Below are positions 17,401 through 25,103 of a DNA stretch of 64,000 bases, in pieces. Position 1 is the first letter of the stretch, and each line of letters begins with the position of its first letter. Origin of the DNA: Fuerstiella sp. (GTDB taxonomy: Bacteria > Planctomycetota > Planctomycetia > Planctomycetales > Planctomycetaceae). The stretch covers positions 30,071-94,070 of the forward strand of contig JALHMY010000028.1 in the NCBI GenBank assembly GCA_022843805.1. Reading direction: 5' to 3'. A program made the position numbers and the translations under genes. The notes beneath the pieces were generated by a model. It searched no databases, was not told where the DNA came from, and was given only the letters and a program-made list of their open reading frames with translations.

Positions 17401-17734
17401 CGGTGTGACTACCATTCGTAACGAAACCACCGTGGCGTCGCAGGGGCTGTTCCTGCTCAACCATCCGTTTGTACTTGAACAGTCAAAGGCTTTTGCGGAG
17501 CGATTGCTCAGGGACGAATCTCTGACTGATGAACAGCGGATCGAACGAGCCCATCGGCTGGCTTTTGGCCGGTCGGCGACTCAAGTCGAGACAGAGGACA
17601 CGCAGGCCTTCCTGACTGTCTTTATCCAGTCGCCGGAACTCGGCGACAAGCCCGAAGCGGAGCGGCGGACATCAGCCTGGCAGGCGTTCTGTCAGTCACT
17701 CCTGTGCAGCAACGAGTTTTTGTATATCGAGTAG
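14411..17734 (+). CDS. PSCyt1/LamG-like/DUF1549/DUF1553 protein
   Basis: A 1107-residue exported protein if started at 14411, where ATGA overlaps the upstream stop codon and GAGGAG lies about 10 bases upstream. A second start, ATG at 14492, lies inside a palindromic repeat. Either way the export signal is the hydrophobic stretch ITFVVVAMALATMVS at about 44-58. PSCyt1 follows with CHKCHAG (about 82-87) and LEMPPDGKL. A LamG/concanavalin-like domain spans about 185-470 (LQLWLRADSLQLADG, VWPDQSGHGRDLS, FFINGKAVVDSRG), a probable glycan-binding module. DUF1549 runs from about 510 (VRTPVDRFTLAAFE) to CARCHDHKFD (about 697). DUF1553 runs from about 812 to the end. The LamG insertion distinguishes it from the 9420 protein and supports a polysaccharide-related role. 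Confidence 0.92.
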   Translation: MMAFIGLQVGPNAASCDGLPVRRNRRSMNWKSVVRRTLPASLSRITFVVVAMALATMVSKSDASDRDDHFERHVRPLLIERCHKCHAGVEAKGGLRLDSRAAALKGGDTGAAIDVGRGEESLLLQAVRHENGLEMPPDGKLTSAQIVALSQWIRDGAVWPGSSATAPADSTETVAITAPQRPNSENLAAALQLWLRADSLQLADGESVPVWPDQSGHGRDLSATKGAREGGVGGPGNFVQQSNLYGRPAVRFSQATGLASSPGNPVDIRGDAALTMTIAMNLSQFDGQPSHSTVFSVGNPAFGSDPGKPLAALIEIDLPQQFSLDFAGGWGHDATPGPGSFQPFFGKPVIVTIVKTPGPIRETTRFFINGKAVVDSRGSLRDPASSSLASSASPSATAAAVSASPDQGAIHDNVPDIQHRTDVGVILGKALSWCGAIQGDIGEVLLYNSALSDSDRLGVEVYLGEKFGLWIDEERTVEKQAVYTDAEKSHWAYQPVRDAVLPVVKNETWVRTPVDRFTLAAFESHSLSPAPEVDKQLFLRRVTFDLTGLPPSPVEVDAFLADTSPQARETVVDRLLRSPHYGERWGRHWLDLVRYAESTANDANAVMPYAWRYRNYVIDAFNSDLPYDQFLIEQLAGDLLPPTESIAVNTRRTIATGYLMIGPKALAETDKEQSRLDIVDDQIDVTGRAMLGLTLACARCHDHKFDAIRTSDYYALAGIFRSTEPFRNEVRNATMWWEFPVPQGEGIEPLIVMAPKETQPRNLRVHLRGNRFTLGKVAPRDAPGIIAAASLSTDDDTLSIIDPHQMSSGRLELARWIASPTNPLTARVLVNRVWQLHFGRGIVGTPDNFGARGELPSDPALLDWLTTQFIQSGWSVKRLHRLIVLSNTYRLQNDGRGAIQDYPNLSACQFHRRRLSAEELRDAVLAVSGQLDPVPGTSESGEFLISKAEDISAMIRPNRVGADDEYYTTFRKRSVYLPIVRNMMPDVLTLFDAADPNGVTTIRNETTVASQGLFLLNHPFVLEQSKAFAERLLRDESLTDEQRIERAHRLAFGRSATQVETEDTQAFLTVFIQSPELGDKPEAERRTSAWQAFCQSLLCSNEFLYIE
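14455..14515. repeat. palindromic element at the 5' end of a gene
   Basis: GACGGACTTCCAGT (14459-14472) and ACTGGAAGTCCGTC (14496-14509) are exact inverted complements, and the flanks CCGTCGTA/TACGACG extend the similarity. It encodes the N-terminal extension of the PSCyt/LamG protein and includes the alternative ATG at 14492. Confidence 0.8.
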
Positions 17735-17753
17735 AAATCACGAAAGCATCCGC

Positions 17754-19157
17754 ATGGCCAACCCACTCACACGACGACAAATCCTGAAGCATTCGGCCTG
17801 CGGTTTTGGCGCACTGGCCCTGCAGGGTTTGCTGGCCGAAACCGCGTGTGCCGCATCGTCCGGGCCGCTGGCGCCCAAACAGTCGCACTTCCCCGCCACA
17901 GCAAAACGCGTCGTGTTCCTGTTCATGCATGGTGGAGTTTCGCATGTCGATTCGTTCGATCCGAAACCGAAGCTGGCAGAAATGAACGGCCAGCCGTTTC
18001 CGTTTGAGAAGCCGAAGTTCGAATTCGCGCCGACGGGGAACCTGCTCGCATCGCCATGGAAGTTCCAGAAGTATGGCGACAGTGGAATCGAAGTGAGTGA
18101 CCTCTTCCCGCAAATTGGCAGCTGCATTGATGACATCGCTGTCATCCGTTCGATGAACGGCGGAGACCAGGTTTCCCATGGGCCGGCACTGCTCAACATC
18201 AACACCGGCAGCGGAGTTTTCGCGCGACCGTGTCTGGGTGCGTGGACGCTGTACGGCCTGGGGAGCGAGAACCAAAACCTGCCCGGCTTCATCAGTCTCA
18301 GTCCATCGCTTTATCACGGCGGTTCGCAAAACTACGGCTCGGCGTTTCTCCCGGCGACGTTTCAGGGAACACGGCTCGGTGACGGCAGCACCAACTTCAG
18401 AGACGCCCGGTTGTCCAGTCTGACGCCAGGTCTGACACCCGAATTGCAGCGGCTGCAGCTCGACCTGCTCAAACGCCGCAACGAACGTCATCTGGCCAGT
18501 CATGATTCCGACTCCGCGCTGGAGGCGCGCATTGATTCCTTCGAAATGGCGTTCCGAATGCAGGCGGAAGCACCCGGGGTGATGGACATCGGCCGTGAGT
18601 CAGCGGCCACGCACTTGGCCTACGGTCTTGGCTCGGAACCAACCGACGAGTTCGGGCGCCAGTGTCTTCTCGCACGCCGCTGCCTCGAAGCGGGCGTGCG
18701 TTTCGTGCAGGTCAACTTTAGCTACCCGCGCAACTACTGGGATGCGCACGGCGACCTGCGGAACAACCACACCAGCAACGCCGCAAAAGTGGACCTGCCG
18801 ATTGCGGCCCTCCTGAAAGATCTGAAGTCGCGCGGCATGCTGAGTGATACGCTGGTCGTCTTTGGCACGGAGTTTGGAAGGACGCCAGCCGCACAGGGGA
18901 CCGACGGCCGCGACCATCATCCACACGCCTTCAGCGTCTGGATGGCGGGTGGCGGCATCCGCGGCGGTGTGACCTTCGGCCAAACCGACGAGTTCGGCTA
19001 CTACGTCGCCGAGAACAAAGTCACGATGCCCGATTTCCACGCGACCATTTTGCACACGCTTGGCCTCGACCACGAAACGCTCACCTACCGCCACGCTGGC
19101 CGCGATTACCGCCTGACCGATGTGGATGGGCATGTGGTGACGGAGATCCTGGGATGA
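17754..19157 (+). CDS. DUF1501 exported protein
   Basis: A 467-residue DUF1501 protein, starting 20 bp after the upstream PSCyt gene ends, so the two form an operon. The N-terminus MANPLTRRQILKHSACGFGA is a clear Tat signal (TRRQ.LK, then a hydrophobic core and an Ala-rich cleavage region). Family motifs: FLFMHGGVSHVDSFDPKPKL, VFGTEFGRTPAAQGTDGRDH, VWMAGGGIRGGVTFGQTDEF and LHTLGLDHETLTYRHAGRDY. It closes the run of paired DUF1501/PSCyt genes. Confidence 0.93.
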   Translation: MANPLTRRQILKHSACGFGALALQGLLAETACAASSGPLAPKQSHFPATAKRVVFLFMHGGVSHVDSFDPKPKLAEMNGQPFPFEKPKFEFAPTGNLLASPWKFQKYGDSGIEVSDLFPQIGSCIDDIAVIRSMNGGDQVSHGPALLNINTGSGVFARPCLGAWTLYGLGSENQNLPGFISLSPSLYHGGSQNYGSAFLPATFQGTRLGDGSTNFRDARLSSLTPGLTPELQRLQLDLLKRRNERHLASHDSDSALEARIDSFEMAFRMQAEAPGVMDIGRESAATHLAYGLGSEPTDEFGRQCLLARRCLEAGVRFVQVNFSYPRNYWDAHGDLRNNHTSNAAKVDLPIAALLKDLKSRGMLSDTLVVFGTEFGRTPAAQGTDGRDHHPHAFSVWMAGGGIRGGVTFGQTDEFGYYVAENKVTMPDFHATILHTLGLDHETLTYRHAGRDYRLTDVDGHVVTEILG

Positions 19158-19925
19158 CACGATTTTCCGGACTGCGGCACCCGGCTGCCGCCTTTTAAAT
19201 GACATCTTCCACTCGTTAGAACCCTGGCCGGTTCTGACCTGCGCAATAACGCATATCAGACAAGTTTGACAAATGGACAGTGGCGTTCGTCGAGATCGAA
19301 TCAGGACTGGGCGAAGAGTGCTGCCTGCGGAGTCAATGGGATCGGCAATGTATCGTTCCGGAAGTCGGCAGACCTGCGTTTAGGACACGTTCAGAAATAA
19401 GAGACGGAATTAGCGAAACGGCGCAAGCCGTCCGGTGCTACGAAACCGGAGGGCTAGCGACCCGCCGCTACTTTCGAATTCCTCAGTTGTTTTTGAGCGA
19501 ATCCTTATCAGCAATAGTGCTGTCGCCCAATCCTGTCGCCCGTATTGTAGCGACCAGCGGCAGGTGATACCGTATCCTTCCTGCCTGGCAGGAATGCAGG
19601 CCCGGTCGTTTTAGCGGGATGAGGTGGTCATGCCCAGGTTTTCAAATTCGGCTGCACAACCGCAGCTTCCGCGTCGAACTGCCCTTCAGGTGGGGGCCTG
19701 TGGTCTGCCTGGACTGCCGAAAACTCTGGTCTGGAAGGATCGACTTGACCGGCCTCACGCTGTTTATCGCGGCGACGCGATTCCCGGTCTGACATGAACG
19801 AAACTATAATCTATTCTGAAACGTTTCCTGCCGCGTTTCGAGACCACCAGCGGAAGCCGATACCAGATCCGTGCTGAGTAACATGATTCGTTCTGAACAA
19901 GATGATTCGAAGAGGAGGATACTCC
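19158..19925. other. intergenic with repeat fragments, no gene seen
   Basis: A 768-bp gap. At about 19418-19465 an imperfect palindrome (GGCGCAAGCCGTCCGG ... CCGGAGGGCTAGCGACC) of a type common in planctomycete intergenic DNA is visible. Open frames are short and unconvincing. It probably holds the promoter of the 19926 gene; AGGAGG at about 19912-19917 is that gene's ribosome-binding site. Confidence 0.5.
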
Positions 19926-22385
19926 ATGCACACCATAATCAGAGCCTGGCTCGCGCTCGCGGTGGTGCTCGTCGCATGGTCGTCATTGTCCGCTCAGGAG
20001 GACGTTTACGACTGGAGTCAGGGGCGAGAACTGCATCCTGGAATTCGCTTTGTTCGTGTTGAAGCGAACCAGCCGCGAAAAATGGTGGTTCATGGGGCAC
20101 GCATTGATGCCTGGATGCCCGACATGCAGCTGGAGACGTCGCCGCGACGGGCAGAGTGGATCGAGGGTAAGACCGAGACCGATCGACAGACAACCCGCGA
20201 TTTCCTCCGGCAGTCGCGAGCGGAGGGACGCAAAATGGTGCTGGCTGTCAACGCCGACGCCTTCTCGCCGTGGCCTGCGCCTTACAATCAGAGCACGCCG
20301 ACCGATTTGCTGGGCCTTGCGGTTTCTGCCGGTACCCTGGTCTCGCGAGGAGCCAGCACGCCTTCATTGATGGAGTTGAAAACCGGATCGCTGGAAATTG
20401 CCACGTCGGCTCCCGACACCGACATCGCCAATGTGCGACTGGCCGTGAGCGGATTCTCGCTCTGCCTGGACAATGGCCAGCCGATTGATGGCGGCAACGA
20501 TCTCCATCCTCGGACAGGACTGGGACTGAGCGCGGATCAGCGTTACCTTGTGCTCGTCGCGATTGACGGGCGACAGCCCGGCAGCCACGGTGCCACCACT
20601 CAGGAACTCGGCACCTGGTTGAAACACTTCGGCGCGCATCGCGGGATCAATATGGACGGTGGTGGCTCCACTTCGCTGGCCTGGTGGGATGTCAGTTCCG
20701 GCAGGGACGATCAGTGCCAGCTTCTCAATCGTCCGGTTGGCAACGGAGCGAACCTCGAAAGGTTTCCCGAGTTGCTCTTTTCTCCCTCGGAGCGAGCCAA
20801 CGGCAACAATCTGGGTGTGGTCGTCGACACTCCGCGAACCACATACGACCCTGATCTCTATCTCTTTGTCGACGACCACTGGATCGAGACCCAGGAAGGG
20901 GTGACGCGAGTCTGCAATCATGCTCAGCCGCTCGAACAACCCATCATTGCGCCCGATGACCCGAAGACGGAGGCCGATTGCGCCTGGGGTAACGTGATTC
21001 GCGAAGCGGACGGAAAGTTCCGCATGTGGTACTGTACGATGACAATGGGGCACAACGCTGCCGGTCCCCACGAGATGGCCGCCGCGGGTGTCTGGGGACG
21101 CGGCGACGATTTCACTTTTCGTCCCCGTTCGGAGGCCGATCACCCCGACGTCGAGTCCATGCTGGGCAAGTACGCCGAGTCGGACGACGGGATCACGTGG
21201 CGAAAACCGAAAGTCGGACTGATCGAGTATCGCGGCAACAGGGACAACAACGTGATCCTGACTGGCCAGCGAGCCTCGGAGCAGACTCAGGGAGCACTCA
21301 CCAACTTTGACGGCTATACGATTCTGCGTGACGACCGCGAACCAAACCCCGATCGCCGCTACAAGATGATCGCCCATTGGGAGTCGGTTCATTTCCGGGA
21401 CAATCATGCCGTCAGCGGTTCGCTCGGCCGTCCCCGGGAGATTATGCAACGCTATGCCGCTGCGCGGGGCGAATACATCACCTGCAGTCCCGACGGATTA
21501 CGCTGGGAACAGCCTCTGGAACGGCTGGAGACTCTTCCGAGTGGTGGTGGCGATCGACTTCTGGTCGTCCCCGATCACCGGAACAATCGCTGGATGGCGT
21601 ATGTTCGGGCTGGCGGGTGGTCGTATCCGGCGTTCAGTTACAGCGACGACCTGCAGCAGTGGTCTCCGGCGGAACCTGCTCAACGAATCACACCGGAACT
21701 CGTTAACGCGCCGGCTGTCGAGTGTATGATTCCATTCAGCTATGGCAATCAGGATCTGGGCTTTCCGTGTGGAATGGACAAGCCGAAGGGGCAGTTCACT
21801 GTAATGCTTGCCTCCCGCCATGATCGAGGAGAGTGGAACCCGGTCGACCGGACGAGCGGGTTTATCGCCCCCGGCCCGCCCGGCAGCTATTACTCTTCCG
21901 GCGCCGTCCCTCTGCATAACGAGCCGTTCCCTGTTGGCGATGAGATGCTGATTTTCTTCAACGCATTCTCGCGGAATCAACAGACGCCATGTCCGCAGGG
22001 TTCACGGTCGATCGGTGTGGCGAAACTGCGCCGCGACGGGTTCGTCGGAGTGCAGTCGGCGAACAAGGATGCCGTTGGCCAGCTGACGACCAGGCCGATG
22101 CCGGTCCGTGGTGCGCAGCTCCTGCTGAACGTCGAACAGCGTCGCGGTGTGGACGAAGCGGTGGGCGAAGTGACGGTCGCCCTGCTGGACGAACAGGGAA
22201 CTGAGCTGCCCGGCTTCGGCTTTGCCGACTCCATTCCGCTCATCACCGATGCGATCCGTGCACCCGTCCGATGGAAGGCTCAGGAAGACCTCTCCTCACT
22301 CCGCGAAAAAACGGTCCGCATCGCTCTGAGACTGCGAGGATCAGCGATTGTGTATGCTCTCGCGATCCATAAAAATCTCCGATGA
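19926..22385 (+). CDS. phosphodiester glycosidase (NAGPA-like) fused to beta-propeller domain
   Basis: An 819-residue exported protein. The ATG at 19926 follows a strong Shine-Dalgarno and starts a signal peptide (MHTIIRAWLALAVVLVAWSS, cleavage near LSAQ). Residues 30-290 match the phosphodiester glycosidase/NAGPA (DUF2233) domain, with features such as VLAVNADAFSPWP, RTGLGLSADQRYLVLVAIDG and the hallmark GINMDGGGSTSLAWWD. Human NAGPA removes GlcNAc from GlcNAc-phosphate diesters; here a bond of that kind in an external glycan is the likely target, by inference. Residues 300-810 look like a five-bladed glycoside-hydrolase-type propeller (repeats such as KYAESDDGITWRKPKVGLIE, DNNVILTG, ITCSPDGLRWEQP, FSYSDDLQQWSP), as in GH32/GH43-like enzymes. 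The sialidase-like gene follows. The fusion would be a two-activity glycan enzyme. Confidence 0.82.
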   Translation: MHTIIRAWLALAVVLVAWSSLSAQEDVYDWSQGRELHPGIRFVRVEANQPRKMVVHGARIDAWMPDMQLETSPRRAEWIEGKTETDRQTTRDFLRQSRAEGRKMVLAVNADAFSPWPAPYNQSTPTDLLGLAVSAGTLVSRGASTPSLMELKTGSLEIATSAPDTDIANVRLAVSGFSLCLDNGQPIDGGNDLHPRTGLGLSADQRYLVLVAIDGRQPGSHGATTQELGTWLKHFGAHRGINMDGGGSTSLAWWDVSSGRDDQCQLLNRPVGNGANLERFPELLFSPSERANGNNLGVVVDTPRTTYDPDLYLFVDDHWIETQEGVTRVCNHAQPLEQPIIAPDDPKTEADCAWGNVIREADGKFRMWYCTMTMGHNAAGPHEMAAAGVWGRGDDFTFRPRSEADHPDVESMLGKYAESDDGITWRKPKVGLIEYRGNRDNNVILTGQRASEQTQGALTNFDGYTILRDDREPNPDRRYKMIAHWESVHFRDNHAVSGSLGRPREIMQRYAAARGEYITCSPDGLRWEQPLERLETLPSGGGDRLLVVPDHRNNRWMAYVRAGGWSYPAFSYSDDLQQWSPAEPAQRITPELVNAPAVECMIPFSYGNQDLGFPCGMDKPKGQFTVMLASRHDRGEWNPVDRTSGFIAPGPPGSYYSSGAVPLHNEPFPVGDEMLIFFNAFSRNQQTPCPQGSRSIGVAKLRRDGFVGVQSANKDAVGQLTTRPMPVRGAQLLLNVEQRRGVDEAVGEVTVALLDEQGTELPGFGFADSIPLITDAIRAPVRWKAQEDLSSLREKTVRIALRLRGSAIVYALAIHKNLR

Positions 22386-22510
22386 AGCAACATAGGCTGC
22401 TGCCTCCGTTCGATCAGGGCGTCTCTGCTCTGTTGGACGATCCCAGTTCCTCGGTCCGGATCGCTGCTTATCAAACATTGTCATATCCCTTACGTTCAGC
22501 GGGAGATCGC

Positions 22511-23734
22511 ATGAAACGTCGCATGAAACCGCTACATGTCAGTCTTTCATCAGTTTTTTGTCTTCACGGCCTGGTGACTGTTGCGATGATCATCACGACC
22601 GCCGTCACTGACGCGGAAGATCCGTCGGCATCAATCCCTGTTCACAATCCGCGACGATTGAGCCATGCCGCGATCCCCTGCGAGCGAGTCGCGCTGGGGG
22701 AACCCGATGACTATAAGCCGTGCATCGCGAAGCTGCCGGATGGCGAGCTGATCTTAACCGCCTTCCACCAGCACAAGCGAGACGGCAACAGGGTTATGGA
22801 GCAGACTCTGCTGTTTCGCTCGTCGGATGGGGGAAAAACCTGGTCGACATCCGAGAAACCGGACCTGCTCGGACGCGAACCGTATCTGACGGTGCTGCCG
22901 AACGGCACGATCTTTATCACCGGACATTTGCTGGCCCAGGATGTTCGCAACGAATGGGGCTATACCTGCGGTTTTCTGCATCGATCCACCGATCGTGGAA
23001 AGACCTGGGAAACCGTCCGTATCGAGACAGAGGGTATCAAACCAAACGCCTCCAACCACTCGACACGCAATGTACTTCGGCTCGCGGATGGCACTCTCAT
23101 CCTCGGTGTGGATTACGATGGTGGCGGCGGCCCCTTTCTGATCTGGCGTTCGACGGATAACGGCAGAACCTGGGACAAGACCCAGCGTTGCGAACCTAAG
23201 GATTTTAGCAGCCAGTATGGCTTCTTCGGCGGCGAAACCTGGTTGTGGCAATCGAAATCGGGAAAGGTCTGGGCGCTGGTCCGAGTCGACAGCAATGAGC
23301 TGCCGATCAGGGACAGGCCAATCAAAGCGGGGAACGACCAGGCCGATCACTTCATCCTGTTCTCATCGTCCGACCGTGGCCGGTCGTTTGATCGCATCCG
23401 TGATTTCGGCGACTACGGCGAGATGTACATGTCGCTGCTGAGACTCAGAGATCAGCGACTGTTGCTGACATTCACGGTCCGCGACCTCAACCCGCCACTC
23501 GGCGTGCGTGCGCTCATCGGCACCGAAACTGACGACGGCTTCGAGTTCGATTTCGCGCACGATCGCATCATGCTCGACACGCGCACGCCGATCGGTAAGT
23601 ATCAGGGAGGCGGCTTTGGTCCGACGGTTCAGCTCGACGATAACACGCTGGTGACCTCATATTCCTATCGTGGCGACGACGACAAGACCAGCCTGGAAGT
23701 CGTCCGTTGGCAAGTCCCTGCCCACCAGCCCTGA
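22511..23734 (+). CDS. sialidase-like BNR/Asp-box exported protein
   Basis: A 407-residue protein, by my choice of the ATG at 22511, which has GGGAG upstream and begins a basic plus hydrophobic signal (MKRRMKPLHVSLSSVFCLHG ... VAMIITTAV). A longer frame starts at 22382, where ATG overlaps the stop codon of the preceding gene. Four Asp-box (BNR) repeats are readable: SSDGGKTWS, STDRGKTWE, STDNGRTWD and SSDRGRSFD, typical of the six-bladed sialidase/neuraminidase propeller (GH33-like). An early DDYKPCIAKLPDGELIL strand and a late GGGFGPTVQLDDNTLVTSYS strand complete the fold. Catalytic arginines cannot be assigned by eye, so the substrate is open. Co-directional and adjacent to the NAGPA-like fusion, suggesting a shared glycan substrate. 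Confidence 0.82.
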   Translation: MKRRMKPLHVSLSSVFCLHGLVTVAMIITTAVTDAEDPSASIPVHNPRRLSHAAIPCERVALGEPDDYKPCIAKLPDGELILTAFHQHKRDGNRVMEQTLLFRSSDGGKTWSTSEKPDLLGREPYLTVLPNGTIFITGHLLAQDVRNEWGYTCGFLHRSTDRGKTWETVRIETEGIKPNASNHSTRNVLRLADGTLILGVDYDGGGGPFLIWRSTDNGRTWDKTQRCEPKDFSSQYGFFGGETWLWQSKSGKVWALVRVDSNELPIRDRPIKAGNDQADHFILFSSSDRGRSFDRIRDFGDYGEMYMSLLRLRDQRLLLTFTVRDLNPPLGVRALIGTETDDGFEFDFAHDRIMLDTRTPIGKYQGGGFGPTVQLDDNTLVTSYSYRGDDDKTSLEVVRWQVPAHQP

Positions 23735-23821
23735 CACCCTTTTACTTCGACGCACAGTCTTAAAAAACGACTGAGAGAAGGCATTTTAATTGCGGATTAA
23801 GAAAAATCTGAAAACAATGGA

Positions 23822-23860
23822 TTGACATATCGATAGGTTCCGATATATTTGCACAGGAGG
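23822..23860 (+). promoter_or_regulatory. promoter and probable ArsR-type operator of the sulfide operon
   Basis: TTGACA (23822-23827), a 16-base spacer and TATATT (23844-23849) form a good sigma-70-like promoter. Overlapping it is the inverted repeat ATATCG-N8-CGATAT (23827-23846), the kind of AT-rich dyad bound by ArsR-family persulfide/sulfide sensors (BigR/SqrR type). AGGAGG at 23855-23860 precedes the ATG at 23870. Confidence 0.65.
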
Positions 23861-23869
23861 CAAGTGAAC

Positions 23870-24064
23870 ATGGCCAGATCGAAAACGAAACTGACCGAGT
23901 TGGAATCGTTGGGTGAAGCGTCGGAATATCTCCGTCTGATGCAACGATGCGGCTTTTTTACCAGCGACAAGGATGGGCGACGGGTGTTCTGCCGAGTCAC
24001 AGAGCCTCATTTGAAGAAGATTCCGGGCTGCATCGAAGATGCGGTTCGGTGTGGGATACGCTGA
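23870..24064 (+). pseudogene. ArsR-family regulator with internal deletion and shifted end
   Basis: The frame begins like a planctomycete ArsR regulator (MARSKTKLTELESLGEASEY) and continues directly into what is normally the region after the recognition helix (LRLMQRCGFFTSDKDGRRVF, RVTEPHLKKI). The roughly 45-50 residues in between, carrying most of the winged helix-turn-helix ('LAHPHRLRM...GELA...' part), are absent. The join falls at ASE.LR, a phrase that occurs at both borders in intact relatives, so deletion between short direct repeats is likely. After GCIE the usual RFGV ending appears in the +1 frame (ATGCGGTTCGGTGTG), suggesting a second lesion. At 64 residues it should not bind DNA normally. 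The operon downstream may be derepressed, or an intact paralogue elsewhere may regulate it. The comparison with intact homologues is from memory. Confidence 0.65.
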
Positions 24065-24167
24065 GAAATAGTAAACAAAATCGCGTTACAGGCGTTTTTT
24101 TGCTCAAAAAGGTCGATTGTTTACGATATCTCGATGTTTTTGAATTTTCAATCGAAGGAGTCTTTTG

Positions 24168-24539
24168 ATGACCATTTCTGTCATTTCCCCAAAGCAGCTT
24201 CAGGATCGAATTCAGGCTGGACAGCAGGTTCAATTGATTGACGTGCGAACCCCGGCAGAGTTTCGCGAAGTTCACGCAAGTATCGCGAGAAACACGCCGT
24301 TGGAGAGTCTGGATTGTGGAGCTGTGTTGGCGGCTCATCCAACAAATGCCCCGCTCTATGTGATCTGTCGATCGGGCAGTCGTGGCAAGCAGGCGTGTGA
24401 GAAGTTCACCGCGGCCGGTTGCACCAATGTCGTGAATGTCGAAGGCGGCACCATGGCCTGGGATCAGGTCAGAAAGTCGCCGACAGCTCCACCGGTGAAG
24501 AACTGTTCGACTACGACGAGTCCATCATGCTGCGGCTGA
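24168..24539 (+). CDS. single-domain rhodanese sulfurtransferase
   Basis: A 123-residue rhodanese. Starts at the ATG at 24168, seven bases after AAGGAG (24155-24160). IDVRTPAEFREVH is the first rhodanese signature, and the active-site loop is CRSGSRG with Cys67. It probably carries persulfide sulfur between the sulfide:quinone oxidoreductase product and downstream acceptors. The tail ends with KNCSTTTSPSCCG, whose extra cysteines could relay sulfur or bind metal. No signal peptide. It is the first intact gene of the sulfide operon. A CGATATC/TCGAT sequence at 24124-24135 resembles half of the operator at 23827 and might be a second regulatory site. Confidence 0.88.
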   Translation: MTISVISPKQLQDRIQAGQQVQLIDVRTPAEFREVHASIARNTPLESLDCGAVLAAHPTNAPLYVICRSGSRGKQACEKFTAAGCTNVVNVEGGTMAWDQVRKSPTAPPVKNCSTTTSPSCCG

Positions 24540-24624
24540 GTCAGGAATTTCAAATTTGAAATTTCGAATCCCATATCGAAACACATCAGAAACTTTCAGA
24601 AAACACTGTCAAAGGAGAAGGATC

Positions 24625-24960
24625 ATGAGTGTCGTTTATCACACTTCATCGCAGAATTTTTCGCGAGACGTGTTGAGTTCCCCGGTACCTGTGCTGGTCG
24701 ACTTTTATGCCGACTGGTGCGGACCGTGCCGCATGCTGGCCCCGACACTGGATAAGCTGGCGGTTGAGTTTTCCGGGAAAGCTCGCATCGTGAAAGTCAA
24801 CGTGGACAAAGAACCTGAACTGGCAACTCGGTATCAGGTCAGTTCGATCCCTGCTCTGGTGTTTATCGACGACGGCAGAATCGTGGCTCAGTCGGCAGGG
24901 GCTGCGTCGGAAGCGGCGCTTCGCAAAGCACTGAGTCAAATGACGGGAGCGGCAGCGTAG
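24625..24960 (+). CDS. thioredoxin
   Basis: A 111-residue classical thioredoxin with FYADWCGPCRMLAP (Cys32, Cys35), the cis-proline loop SSIPALVFIDDG, and normal length. AAAGGAG lies about 9 bases before the ATG at 24625; the upstream part of the open frame is untranslated leader. In this operon it probably reduces persulfides on the rhodanese or dioxygenase. Cytoplasmic. Confidence 0.92.
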   Translation: MSVVYHTSSQNFSRDVLSSPVPVLVDFYADWCGPCRMLAPTLDKLAVEFSGKARIVKVNVDKEPELATRYQVSSIPALVFIDDGRIVAQSAGAASEAALRKALSQMTGAAA

Positions 24961-25103
24961 CCGTCGTTTCCTCGGTTCGACGAGAAGTTCAAAGATCCCA
25001 TGATCTGATCGAAATTCTGCTGAGTCCCGTTGCGTGAATTATGATCCCACACGGAGGGCTGACGCCCTGCCGCTCGCCTTTAATACAAATCAGGAGTTCG
25101 AAC

